Positions 15,458 through 27,830 of a stretch of DNA of 64,000 nt are shown piece by piece; position 1 is the first letter of the stretch, and each line of letters begins with the position of its first letter. The translations under genes were made by a program, and so were the position numbers. The DNA is from Lepidodermella squamata. Its lineage: Eukaryota; Gastrotricha. The notes below the pieces were generated by a model, which saw only the letters and a list, made by a program, of their open reading frames with translations, had not been told where the DNA came from and made no database searches. The stretch covers positions 248,001 through 312,000 of the forward strand of contig JBLDXI010000021.1 in assembly GCA_047495785.1 (NCBI GenBank), written 5' to 3'.

Positions 15458-18400
15458 GATTATGGGCTGTAATTATCTATAGTTTATAGTTGAGATGTGA
15501 CAGTAAATTAATAAATGAAATCAGTAGATAAACGGGCCGCAGTAGGTCACAAGCCATCTGGATGGCAAAAATATGTCGACGTCATAACTCGGATAATCAA
15601 ATGCTAATTTGTAATTCGCATTTTGGGTATCCTGGCAAATGCACATGCAATCTCCCTGTTTCTACATTAAAACAAAGTATCACAGTGCGAGCAAATGATA
15701 AGTAGCCATTATTAAAAATGGAAATCCAAAGACCTAAGTATTTCAAGTAGGTGCGTGCTTCGCCGATATCAATTAACCGAAAAGTAAGAGAAACTAGCAT
15801 TAAGGTAAATCCAAGAAATCAAACGCAGCGAATCGTTAACGGTTGATAGTGGTTGCTTAAGACCGTGTTACAATCCGCACGAAAAACAGTCATCAACTTA
15901 GGAGTTTTTGGCTCAATAATAGACGGCGAAGGTAGCACCTATGTAAAAAGAATGGCAATTCAACAGTTTGAAAAGTGGTATAATATTTAGATCTAAATTA
16001 CAGATGAAAATCACAGTTCTCTTCAGATTCTGGATTGACGAAGCTAAAAAGAAACTTTTATCTCGGGAAACTTTAATTTCAAGATCAATGAAGGGTAGTC
16101 TCCGAATGTCAATGATCAGCTGGCAGCTGGGGGTAAAATCAGCTCAGTGGGAGTGATAGACTGTCAAGGGTTGCCATTACTCATCTGCTAATTACATTTT
16201 ATGCAAATAAATCCGAAAAATTGACTTTTCTGCATGCAAGAACAGCAGCGCAGTTTGTCTCCTAAAAGGTCACAGTAGTAGCAGCTAGGGGTACATCAGG
16301 CTTTTGTACAGGTCTGTATCTCTCGATGGCTGTACATGGCTCTCGATCGTCAATACACGCTTTTTCGCAGTATCATGAGCACCAACAAAAGAGAAAGGCA
16401 TGACTCACTCAGAGAGATGACAAATAGTAGAACTTGAAATTGTTTGGCTAAAGGCTAAAAAGGTTAAGGTACACCAAGCGGGACGAATTTCCGATCAATT
16501 AAATTGTGGAAATAGAAGTTGAATAGAAGTTCGAGGTTCGAGGTTCGAGGTTCGAGGTTCGAGGTACATCGCCGGTTATGAAACATGACTTCAACCATGT
16601 GACGCCAGGTTGAAGCTGGTAAAAAAACAATGTTGCCGCAATACAACGGTTGCGATGTAGCTAAAACAGAAACTCAAAATGGGGTATTCCTCGAACCTCA
16701 CAATTCACTGACAGCCCCCTCAGACTCAGCAGCCCCCAACACCGAAGCCCCTTACTGTTGGGAAAATAAAAGCATCAAGAAACGCCATAAAGGGCCTCAA
16801 GAAATCCAGTTATTATTGTTTAATTTGACTATGAAATAAAAATTCTGTAAAAAATTTTGAGACCTTGACCGATGTAGATGGTAAGATACCCGCGGCCAAA
16901 AAACGTCCTTGGTTCGACATTGCTAGACGTTTCGGTGGCTGTGACAAAAGTTGCCACAATTGCCAGCAGCCAGCAGCAGATGCCCGGTGGCTCCGGGATC
17001 TGCTCATTTATTTTTTAGAGGACTTTCTCTGTGTGATGCATTTGCCCTGGCTGCAAAAGCGTATCTAGCTTGCATCTTTATTCTGTGTGGTAACAACAAT
17101 CTTTTGATGGTTTATCTGCGATTGCTGTGTGTAAAAGTGTCCCAAAGGTCCTATATTCCATGCACATTTACTTAATCTAAGTGAATTTTTGTTTTTCCTT
17201 TTTCTCACTTTCTCCTTTTTGTGTAGGCTTAATTTGTGACTCGTGACTCGTGATGGATCCGCTTGATGATGAATCAGGTTCTGTTATGTATATCTGTGTC
17301 AGCTCAAATCAATGTTCTGCTTTGAATCAAGCTCCATAAATCGTACATATTGAATTCCATAGCATGGGTGGCGAGTAATTTAATGTTATGATTAAGGTTT
17401 TAAGTGTGTGTGTCGTCATAGGTCACAGGACTTCCGACCAATAATTCGTGGCGTTCTTGGTTTGTGACCGGCTATGCATGCTAACTTCGATGGAACTTCT
17501 TCGAAGCATTTCTCTCCAACCTGCAGCATTATATCAAATCATAGTTTAAATCCCAAACAACCTTTAAAATTGTGCGATTGTGAGTAGCACTGTACGTGGA
17601 AGTGTTTTTGGGCTAACACCTAACACCAATAAGTTCCGAGTTCTATAGTCTCTGTAAGAGTCAGCGTGTTATCGCGCTAATTACTTTATTTCAGCAATGC
17701 TAGCAGCTTTAACTACCAAAAAACGGGTAAACAGAATTCGCATGTATGTGATCAGGAAAAGACGTCACTTTTTAAAAAGGTTTGGATCGTTTTGGACGTT
17801 TTCCGCCAATCACGCGCACCGAGTGCAAGTTGAATTGAAATAAGGTTTCTGCACGCTGCATGCTTCGGCATCTCCACCGAATGGTGTTCTTGCTTAACGC
17901 CAGACGGTGCTTAGGTTTAGTAGTATTTGGTGATGAAGATCTGGGGCAGATCTTTATTTCATATGCATGTACATTACTGCTCGAATTGAATGTCATATTA
18001 TTTATTATTTTCAACTGCTCCGACCCAGCGACCACAGTTAAAATTCTGAATAAGAAACGTTCAGAAAAGAGGGTCTCATAAAATGATTCACTCAATGAAT
18101 CGCTCCTGCCCTGACATTATGAGGCTGACATCGGTTTCCGGCGGTAACCGGTAACTACTTTTTATAGGCAGAGATAGTTGACATCTTAATTAAAAATTCA
18201 AGGGATTAATGCAGTAGCTCTTAATTTCGTTGGTGATATCAGATTTTATCATAATTTTTATGCGATTCCTCATTTATTTATTGGCTTGAAAAAAATCGGT
18301 AATGTGTGCTATTTACTCCTCCCCTACTTTCCGGCCAACAATGTTCTGCTGAAACAGTAAGATAAGATATGGCTTCCTAAGAACATTCGGTGATCTTGAG

Positions 18401-18796
18401 GAGATTCAGATTCTTGAAGACAATTAGTGTTTTCACTGGTTGAGAGAATTGGCGAACTATGGAATTTATGTCGTTTTCATTGTCATATTACGATAATTAT
18501 TTTCCTTCTCAGTCGTAATTGAAATTCGTGGAAATTGATTTAGCTCTTTGGACCTTTCCTAGTGAATTTGTTTTTATTCTTTTTAAGTTTCTAAGTTTTT
18601 AACGGATTTACACATCCTGTGAATTGCTGCAATTTAGCCAGACTTGGAATCGAAACCCTTTTTGGAGGAAATAGATCTTCTATGGAACCACTGAATAATT
18701 TCGATATTCTTCTTTGTTATAGGAACACAATTAATCAATTTTTCAAATTTACGACAAAAAACCGCTCAACCATAAGTTATTCACTTCGGTGACGAT
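15458..18796. other. intergenic region upstream of dynamin
   Basis: About 3.3 kb with no recognisable gene. Short frames such as 15597-15800 (-) and 17772-18095 (-) match no family I know. It includes a 7-base tandem array at 16529-16563 and presumably the dynamin promoter. A CTTCTTTGTTATAG acceptor-like site ends at 18722, 74 bases before the dynamin ATG, so a non-coding first exon may lie upstream. Confidence 0.5.
16529..16563 (+). repeat. 7-bp tandem repeat, five copies
   Basis: Five perfect head-to-tail copies of GTTCGAG, followed by GTAC. It is a simple minisatellite in intergenic DNA; no function can be inferred. Confidence 0.95.
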
Positions 18797-21700
18797 ATGT
18801 CGTACTACAACAACCAAGCTCAGCCAGCTGGCGGTTTCGGCAATGCCGGAATGGAGCAACTCATTCCTCTTGTCAATCGACTGCAAGATGCTTTTGCATC
18901 TCTCGGCCTTCCACTAAATTTGGACCTGCCACAAATCGCTGTTGTAGGTAGTCAGTCTGCTGGAAAGAGCAGTGTTCTGGAAAATGCTGTAGGAAGGTGA
19001 GAAGACAATATTTGCATTATTAACATGTGTCTCGGCGCTTATTATTCACGCCACGCCCTATGAATCATGCGATAGACTCGCCCTTTTGAGAAAGTAGCTA
19101 CCTGACTAAATGATAGCTATCATGATGGTGACGATGATGACAACTGGGAGGAACTAAATTAATGCTGATTATTTTCAAGTGCACTGGCGGGGTGTGTTGG
19201 TCAAACCGTACTACTGGGTTATGCGATCGCTTGTATTGGCGCCAACTGCACAATGCGCTTCGTTTGTTATTACTTTACTACTAAAGCTTCGTTCAAAAAT
19301 CGATCGAACTCCTTCGGCTACATTTTTTGCGAATGTGTGCTGAGGTCTCCCTGAGAGCTGACTGAAGCGTATGTGAGCGCCGGGAACGATAATGCATCTT
19401 TATCGAGGCCTTTTTTTGCCTCGCGCATACACATAATGACAAACATGCTTATTACGCACATGAATATTATATGTCGCGCGTATGGAAATTCTCCATTATT
19501 ATTATTAGCATGAGTGTGGCGCTAGCAGGAATTTCTTATAGCGGAGTTATAATAATATGCAATTTCGTGAAATGTTCCTGCTTTTTTGCGTAAGATATGT
19601 TCGACTCACACTTTGGCGGCCGAAGTGTGCATTCGATCAATGAGCGCGAGTTCGTTATGTTATTACTCGGCGGTATTTACATCTTAGCAGCGCGTTTTTC
19701 CGCAATCTCATGAATCGCTGAGAACCGCTCAATACTTGTCAAAATTAATGTTATGCCTCCGCCAAAATGACTTGGCGACACATGCTGTTTTTTCATTATT
19801 CTTAGCGACTTATACTTGGCAATAAGTCTAAAATCAACAATGGAGTAAAAATAAGGACATGAAAAATAACACGTACGTTTTTTAGGGACTTCTTGCCTCG
19901 CGGTAACGGCATCGTAACCCGAAGACCGCTGGTTCTACAACTGATCCAGTCTCCAACCGAATATGCCGAATTTTTACACTGCCGTGGTCGCATATTCACA
20001 AACTTCGAGCAGGACGTTCGGAAAGAAATCGAAGATGAAACTGACCGGTTGACAGGAACAAATAAAAACGTGTCATCTGTTCCAATCAACTTGCGTATCT
20101 ACTCGCCACATGGTGAGTTGAGGAAGGTGAAAAGAGGAAAAATGTACAAATTAATTTATTTTCAGTGTTAAACTTGACGCTGATCGATTTGCCTGGTTTG
20201 ACAAAAGTTCCAGTAGGAGACCAGCCAGCTGATATTGCCGATCAGATTAGGAACATGGTTATGGAATACATTACTCGGGAAAACTGCCTTATCTTAGCTG
20301 TCACGCCTGGTAATTCTGATTTAGCTAACTCCGATGCACTCAAAATCGCGAAAGAGGTAATTAAAACCAATAATCAATTTATTTATCTTTACGATGATTA
20401 CGATGATGTTAGGTGGACCCCCAAGGTCTCCGAACAGTTGGCGTGATAACCAAGTTGGATTTGATGGACGAAGGTACCGATGCCCGTGAAATCCTTGAGA
20501 ACAAAACACTGCCATTGCGCCGAGGTTACATCGGCGTCGTTAACCGGAGTCAAAAGGATATCGATCAAAAGAAAGACATCAGAGCGTCGCTCGAGGCTGA
20601 GCGAAAATACTTTTTAGGCCATCCTGCCTACCGTCACTTGGTCGACCGCATGGGAACGCCTTACCTCCAAAAAACTCTAAATCAACAGCTAACTGCCCAT
20701 ATTCGAGAGAGACTGCCAGCTCTACGAAATAAATTGCAAGCCCAACTGGCCGGTATGGAGAAGGAAGTCGCCGAGTTGCGAAACTACCGCGCCGATGACC
20801 CGACTCGCAAGACAAAGCAAATGATGTTTTTCCTTCAGCAATATGGCGTTGATTTTGAAAAGGCCATTTACGGCTCTGGATCGGAAGTCAGTGATACCGA
20901 ACTGAGCGGTGGTGCAAAAATCAATCGAATTTTCCACGAACGCTTTCCCTTTGAACTGGTCAAAATGGAGTGTGATGAAAAAGAAATGCGGCGTGAGATC
21001 AGCTACGCCATTCGCAACAGCCACGCAGTTCGAACTGGTCTCTTCACACCTGACCTTGCTTTTGAGGTGAGAAACATGTTACTTTAAATTTACATTTAAA
21101 TTGGGTTTGATTTGATGAAAAATATACATTGAACTGAACACTTAACCTTAAATTTTTTGTTGTTTTAGGCCGTTGTAAGGCGTCAAATTCACCGCATTCT
21201 AGAGCCTTCCCTCAAGTGCGTTGACATGGTCGTCGCAGAGCTCATGAATGTCATAAACAAATGTGCGTCAAAAATGGACAGTTATCCCCGGTTGCGCGAG
21301 GAATGCGAGCGAATCGCGTCTGAACACACCCGTGCCTGCGAAACCGTGTGCAAAAACCAGCTGCAACTTATGGTTGACCTTCAACTGTCTTACATTAACA
21401 CTAACCACGAAGATTTTATCGGATTCGGCGAGGCGGCTCAACGGGCGAATGACAATTCGAATAAGCGGAAAATGGGCAATCAGGTTGGTTTTCCTTTAAA
21501 GTTTCATGTCGGCTGAACTTGCTTATCGTGCCTCTGTAAATTACAGAATATTGTACGTGGCGGTTGTTTTAGTCTAATATTCCCAGTTCACACCGGGCGC
21601 TTTGCTTAGAACCCTCTTGATGATGACGAAAACAAGAAAATACGAATTTGCACGCCATTGTGAAAAGCGCAGCACATAACAGGAGTTGATTTTTTAACGG

Positions 21701-23580
21701 AATGGTTTCGCTATTTCAGTGCGCACTCTATCAAATGCAAGAGGGTTAGGTTTCCATTCTAATAGGGCACGGGAGTAGCGGCTCGCTGTATATTTAGAGA
21801 GCTGAGTTTTTATGCTTGGTAGGCAATACAGCGGAAGCCAATATATTGATTTTAATCCATCTAACATACGCACGTTTTTTACTTGACGTTCGAGGTAGTA
21901 TTCACTCGGCTGTGCTCTAACGGCTTATTTTGGATAAAAAGCAAATTTACTAACATGATGTCATGATTTCAATGAAAAACTGATGGTGTAAAATGATGAA
22001 ATTTGTTAACAGGTCATTCGCAAAGGCTGGCTAACTCTGCATAACATCGGTTTCTTGAAAGGCGGCTCCAAAGAGCTGTGGTTTGTCCTTACTGCAGAGT
22101 CGTTGTCATGGTTTTCGGACGATCAGGAGAAGGACAAGAAGTACATGTTGCCGCTCGAAGGGCTGAAACTGCGCGATGTCGAGGGCGGTATTTTCGGCCG
22201 CAAATACATTTTCGCGGTTTTCAACACCGACGGCAAGAACGTGTACAAGGAGTACAAGCAACTCGAGTTGTCTTGCTCGAATTCCGAGCAGATGGACGAA
22301 TGGAAGGCGTCGTTTCTCCGCGCCGGTGTCTACCCGGATCGCACACAGGAGGTCAACGAGTCGACGGAACGCGACGATGGCATTTCGATGGACCCTGTCC
22401 TGGAGCGGCAGGTCGAGACCATTCGCAACTTGGTCGATTCTTACATGCGCATTGTGCACAAAACTACTCGAGACATGGTGCCGAAGACTGTTATGCACAT
22501 GATTGTCGCCGATCTCAAAAACTTCTGTTCAGCTGACCTTTTGGCTCACGTCTACTCAGCCGATCAGGTGAATATTTTTGGAATAAATTATTAGGGCGAT
22601 GCTGATTCTGAAAGAATGAAAAATCGTGAAAAATAGTATTGAAAACTTCTTACTGCTCGTTTTTTGTCACATTTGCAAGAAAATGCAAGTAAGTATGACA
22701 GCCACTTTGAATTTAACAAGGAGTTGCTGATGCAAACATGTTTACGTTTGCCGTGTTTTCCTAAGATAATTTTAATCCTAACTGCATAGTCCCAATTTTG
22801 AGTTTGAATACTAAAAAGTTAACCGTTATTACTAATTTTTTGACGTGAATTAACGTGATTTCTACTTTTTGTTTAGCATGAATTGATGGAAGAGTCTCCA
22901 GAGGAGGCGCAGCGTCGTGAAGACTTGCTGAAGATGTACGCCGCCACGAGAGACGCCCTGAAAATCATCAGCGAGGTCAGCACCGGTGCAGTTACTGCGC
23001 CATCTGCCGGCGGCTATGATGACGGTTTCGACGCGATGATGCGAGCTCCTAGTCCAGCACCTGGTCGCCCGGGTATGCCTCCGCCGCAATCGGCCGGTAA
23101 TCGCGCTCCGCCTCGTATGCCTCCTGGAATGCCGCCGCAAATGCCGGCGGCGGTTCCGGGCCGACCGGCTCCAGTGCTGCCTTCCCGCCCAACGCCGACC
23201 GTGCCTGACCGCCCGGGTGGCATGCCTCCTAACCAGCCAGCACCGGTCCCTAAGTAAGTCCGCCTTTCGATGCCCTATTTTTGTGAAATTTTAATCAAAC
23301 ATTGATGTGAAATAAGTCCAAGAGGACCGCAGCGTCCCCCGGTTCCTTCCTCCTGGAAGTAAGGCTGGAGCTGGTTAAATGGGTCCGTTACCCTTGGTGC
23401 AGGTGATTGGGAAAGCTTGGCGTTGAATTTGCCCTTTTTAATTAGCGAGCGAAAATTAGGTCGCTTGATATGCTTGCCCAATAAACATTCGTTTATCATT
23501 TCTGAACTAATTGTGTTTTTCTTTCTCATTTATTTAGCCGGGCGCCTCCTGTACCTCGTGTTCCTGAGCGACCCAAGTAA
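18797..23580 (+). CDS. DNM: dynamin, large GTPase of membrane fission
   Basis: Exons 18797..18996, 19886..20112, 20166..20356, 20413..21066, 21169..21483, 22013..22567, 22877..23253 and 23538..23580 encode 853 residues. GTPase motifs are intact: P-loop [16 protein letters not shown] and VNRSQ. The middle domain follows. A PH domain starts at [18 protein letters not shown] (residue about 530) and ends before residue 640. The GTPase effector domain covers about 655-755 ([23 protein letters not shown]). The tail is a proline-rich domain with repeated PGRP/PxRP motifs for SH3 partners. This five-domain order defines classical dynamin, which pinches off endocytic vesicles. Intron 1 is 889 bases. 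An optional 42-base cassette exon lies at 23317-23358. The start is supported by a Gly-rich leader ending at [15 protein letters not shown]. Confidence 0.97.
23317..23358 (+). other. candidate in-frame cassette exon in the dynamin proline-rich tail
   Basis: An AAATAAG acceptor-like site precedes 23317, and GTAAGG begins at 23359. The 42 bases keep frame with exons 7 and 8 and encode [13 protein letters not shown], a proline-rich SH3-ligand-like peptide. If the following intron is kept, the frame ends at once in Lys-stop. The acceptor lacks a good pyrimidine tract, so use may be weak or regulated. Confidence 0.5.
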
Positions 23581-24133
23581 CCGCAATTACCATAGAAAAC
23601 TATCTTCGTCATAAAAAATGAAATATATATTGCAATTATGAAATTATCTTCTTATTTATTACTGTCAATAACTAAAACATTCTTATTTGGAAACGCATGC
23701 GTATCCGATTTTTCGTCGGCAACAGCATTGTGTACTGGCGTTTATATCTTTCTGTGTTATTCTAGCTGTCAAAGTGATTTTAGGCTAATAAGTAGTTATG
23801 ATCGACTTATTAATGTGAAAACAGTAATAACCATGGTGTTCAAATTTTTATTTTGGCCGATGGATTTTTCGTCATTCATTTCACAAACTATTGTTGAAGC
23901 ATGTTGTGAAAAAACGCGACTTCACATGCCTATTACTTCGTTATCTGGTCACCATTCTTTATATCATGTTACATTCGACGCTTTTGGCTTGTCTTGGATA
24001 TTCGGACGTCGTGTTATTACTCATAATTCTCAATATCTAGCTTCTCTGTATTTTCGGAAAACACCGGAAGTATCAAAGTTGTGGCAATTGTCAAGTCTGT
24101 TGATTGCTTATCGTAATGATTAATTCAAATAAA
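23581..24133 (+). other. dynamin 3' UTR containing a 161-codon open frame
   Basis: An open frame at 23638-24123 starts 57 bases after the dynamin stop and ends 4 bases before an AATAAA at 24128-24133. It begins with a hydrophobic leader (MKLSSYLLLSITKTFLF). The rest resembles no family I know and codon use is AT-rich, unlike dynamin. It is probably untranslated 3' UTR; a small secreted protein cannot be excluded. Confidence 0.4.
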
Positions 24134-25239
24134 CTCCTGCTATCTCGTGCTTAGTTTGTGATCGATTTCGCCGCCTAATTCTTGGTGATGGAGCATCGAA
24201 ATTCCAGAAGAATACTTAAAATGACAATATTTATTTTCGAGCTTCAAATTATGCGCGTTATTGCCGCAGGCTCCTCTTTGCTGGTTTAGGATCATAATGG
24301 TTGTTATATTACGAACGTTTTGTTTCGTGTACGAGAACTTTCACCCGATGAAGATTTCCTCTCCAGCATGACTACCGCCAACCCTTTACGTGTTTTCCTG
24401 ATGTTACTGAGTGTTCTGAATCTTATGATTGGGCTTCTATATTGCTATCGACGGTAGCTAATGTGAGATTTTCTACGCTCCAACCCAAGTTGTTACAAAG
24501 CGCAGATACACTTGCTATCGTAAAATGATGAATGACTTTTTTATTTTAGAATTGAAAAATGGCACTTGACGTCCTATTCTGAAGATGATTTGATGTTTTA
24601 TTGTCTGTAACTAGAATTTTCTCGCAATCATACTTCATAATGCACGACTATGAATGATTGAGCGTATCACCTGTGATGTGCCCGGTAGCTTCAATCGATT
24701 ATAATTTTATAAAAAAAAATGATCAAGTGACGGACGGCTTTGTTATCGTTTGCGATAATAATATTACCAGCCGTGAAAAAGGCGAATGTTAAATTGAATA
24801 CTTACATTGAAACATTCTATCCGTAAATTATAAAAGGATTGTGCGAAAATTACCTTTACTTATTATTATTATAGCTATTATTCTACAGATACTATTCTTA
24901 TTACAATGAAACACGTGCATTTCCGAAACTGTCTGCGATGATTTAATCTTCATATATGGAAACCGTTACGCGTTGTTTTGCGATGATACGTCTCCTTATT
25001 CTTTGGTTTTCATTTTCTTTGTCAAATGTGAAAATAAAGTCAGCTTTCGCTAGTGACGAAAAACAGGCTTTTGCTGGAATTCCATAAGATCAGAAATTGG
25101 AAGTCCAAAAAGCGACTATAAGTTTGCTAATAAGTCAGTCTGATAAATCGGGATTATCCAGTAAGTTTAGAGAATTGACATGTTCGCAGAAGAGACCCCA
25201 TATAAATAAGTTACAACACGCTTTCATTCGCTAAAGCGA
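24134..25239. other. intergenic, AT-rich, no gene seen
   Basis: No open frame of note on either strand and no RNA gene recognised. Confidence 0.6.
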
Positions 25240-26140
25240 GCAATGGCAGAATATCGGAATATAACAGTCCTAATTGGTGTCAATGCCGCCATGGCTTAAC
25301 AATCCATGCCTTGCATGCCACATATGAATGCGCATTGACGCTATTGAAGGCATTTGACGTACCCATCGATATTCTTCTTCAAAAGCTACTAGAAATTAAC
25401 ATTTGTGGTAGGCTTCAGTCATAGATTAAGGATTTTCTGACGAATCGTAAATTCCGAGTCGCAGCAATAAATACTCGGAGTGAGCTGATGTTCCGTCTGG
25501 GGTCCTCCAGGGATCCGTCTTGGTTCCTATATTATTCTTGATTTTACACTCTTAATTTGAATGACGTCATCGCCAACTGTATATCTAAATAGTTAGCCGA
25601 TGGCACATAATTGTACCGTGTGATTCGAGATTCGATTGATGTCGGATTGTGAGCTACTCCAGCAAGACCTTTGTTCAGTTGTCGCGTGGTTTAAATCTCA
25701 TGGACTCTCTATAAACGCCGCCAAATGTGTTGTTCTCCGAATCGGAAAATTCGCTGACAAATTTGATTACGTAATTGATGGTGTCAAGCTTGACTACAAA
25801 TCAAAGGTGAAAGTGTTGATTGACTCGCACCTGAGTTTCGGACCGCATTCTGATAATATGGCGAAGAAATGTAGCAAACTTGTTGTTGCAATATGCAAGA
25901 CGTTTCACGCTAAAGAGCTGAGAATTAAAGCACTAAATTGTTATCTGCTACCTCGTGTTGATTACTGATCGCCCATTTTTACACCTGTGCGGCAAGGTGA
26001 TATAGTGATACTGTGGAGCAAGTGCTGCGCCGCTTCACGAAAAAAAGTGTGCTTCCTAAATACCTACATCATGCTTACATCGAAGGTGCTGAATACTCTG
26101 AGCGTCTGAAAACCTTAGGTATGATAACGTTTGAAATTAG
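25240..26140 (+). pseudogene. LINE reverse-transcriptase relic, CR1/jockey-like
   Basis: Plus-strand fragments in shifting frames give LLKAFDVPIDILLQKLLEI, then DFLTNRKFRVAAINT, then VPSGVLQGSVLVPILFLI (about 25490-25546), then LNDVIANCISK with a damaged catalytic box (LADGT instead of FADDT). One intact frame at 25636-25968 reads VVAWFKSHGLSINAAKC and later DSHLSFGPHSDNMAKKCSK, ending NCYLLPRVDY. Beyond it, VLRRFTKKSVLPKY and EYSERLKTLGM continue to about 26130. This is the order of palm and thumb segments in CR1/jockey-type LINE enzymes. Several stops and a broken active site show it is inactive. It seems distinct from the relic at 10.4-11.1 kb. Confidence 0.85.
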
Positions 26141-27309
26141 ACGCTTCCAGAGGGATATTGTCCATGCGTGATCACCTGTCCAGAACCTACATCCACCCTC
26201 AAGTTATGTACAACTTCTGTCGATGTCTAAGTAGCTGTTAAAGCAAATGCGGATGCATGATTGGTCTCTATAACGGTAAAAACGAGAAAGGCCGAGTCGA
26301 ACGCGTGACTGACGATCTTGAGGAAGCTTAAGGAATTCTTCAAAGCGAACTTCTCTGAGGCAATAACCGATTGAACTTGAGTTGGAGATCCGGCGGAAGT
26401 TGGACTTGAATCTTTTAAACTCAGCATATCGCTAGCTCAGTGGCAGGTTCATTTGACTGAAGCTGAATCCTGAAAAGAGTTAACCTATGCCTATGCATGC
26501 ATTATTTTGATATTTTGATTTTGCTCGTGTTTTGATATAAGTTTTAACTCTCATTAGCTCTCATTAGTGATTAGTCTGCGTAGTTTGCTAATGAATGGAA
26601 TGTCTAAAAATTCAATAAAGTTGCTTGCGAATCAGGTTTTTTCTGTCTTAGCACTTTTGCTTTGATTGTTGAATAACACGAGTTCTGACTTGGAATCATG
26701 GCCCCTAACAATTAGAGATGGTTCAAAGCATGGTTTGCAAAGGAGAATTTATTAGAAGCTGCATGTTCCAGCATCTTTATTTTCGATTTAAAAAGGAATT
26801 TTAGGTCAATTGGAACTTTAAAATGGCCTGTAGCAGACTATTCTTGTTCTCACATTGTCCTCAATATGCCACAGGCACGTCTTCGAAGTTCTTCAGATCT
26901 ACAAATGGATTGTTGAGGATGTATGTTGCAGAACTTTTCTTGAATCGATTCTGGAACTTGAATTAATGCATCAATATCGCCTTGTTAACGCGAGCTATAC
27001 ATGGAACAAGTAACGTAATTTATGATCACGGAATAACTTTCGATGCTGGATTTTCGCATCGGAATCTGAACGCAAGAAAATCAATAGATCTATTCGTGTC
27101 GAATGTTGACAAAATATTGGAATGAGTCGGTCACCCATAGAGCATGAGGAAACGTCATTTCCTCAGGCATGATTTTGGCATTTCGCGATGATGATTCGCG
27201 AATCCTGCCTCGGTCTCTCCGACCTTGCTGACCTTTAGAAGTGAAGACGAAGTCTACGAAACTTACGGCCGCCAGCTCGACGATTAACCGAGTTTTAAGC
27301 TGTAGCGTC

Positions 27310-27830
27310 GCCAAATTCAGAACAGTTGTCGCCTCGAAGACTGATTCTATTTCGGGATCCAGCTTCAGCGCTAGCCTGAGTTTTTAAATTTTGATAATCA
27401 TCCGGTAGGTTGGGAAAATAACCAGCAAAGCATCCTTTGAAGTTAATCTTTCGAAATAGAACTCAGCCCCCAGTCAACTGCCAAATGTTTACGTCAACTG
27501 GCTTCAACAATCGAGCTGAACGTAATTTTGGGAATAATTGAACCAGCGGGAATTTCGGCTAGTCACTACCATGTCGCTACGCACATTCGCTCGAACGTGC
27601 CACGGTTCGAGCTTAACAAAACTTGGCGAATGTGCGTAAAACTGCATTTTGAGCAACTTCCTCGGCACGCCGAGAACAATCCTCTCCTCCGAGTAGTACT
27701 TGTCAACGTGAAGGACTTCTCGCCATCATCTATTGGCTGAAAAATTAAAACTCCAGCTGGTATCTTTTTGAGATTATTTCCGACTTTTGTCATTGCGCCA
27801 TGATTCGATGCCAAACTTCGTATCGGAACT
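27310..27830 (+). repeat. diverged tandem duplication, copy 1
   Basis: This segment aligns by eye with 28370-28880 over about 500 bases at an offset near 1,055. Shared landmarks in the same order are GCGCTAGCCTG (27370/28430), CCAAATG (27481/28531), AACCAGCGGGAA (27541/28617), CTCGGCAC with GAGAACAAT (27661/28738), CCTCCGAGTAG and CATTGCGCCATG (27791/28852). Neither copy is open in any frame, and the origin is unknown. Confidence 0.7.
27579..27637 (+). repeat. perfect long inverted repeat (hairpin/cruciform)
   Basis: ACGCACATTCGC at 27579-27590 is the exact reverse complement of GCGAATGTGCGT at 27626-27637. Inside it, GCTCGAAC at 27589-27596 is the exact reverse complement of GTTCGAGC at 27605-27612. 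An asymmetric internal bulge of 13 bases separates the two stems on the right side. It lies within copy 1 of the tandem duplication and is not kept in copy 2. Confidence 0.85.

Noticed and set aside
16865-17175. Cys-containing short frames suggesting a small secreted protein
   Set aside because: No splice context, no signal peptide and two overlapping frames; chance is the simpler reading.
22078-22536. Three alternative open frames over dynamin exon 6
   Set aside because: They overlap the PH/GED coding exon in other frames and have no recognisable features.
27528-27740. LGIIEPAG string recalling the Gypsy reverse-transcriptase N-terminus
   Set aside because: Only eight residues match, the flanks do not continue the motif, and duplication copy 2 does not preserve the frame.
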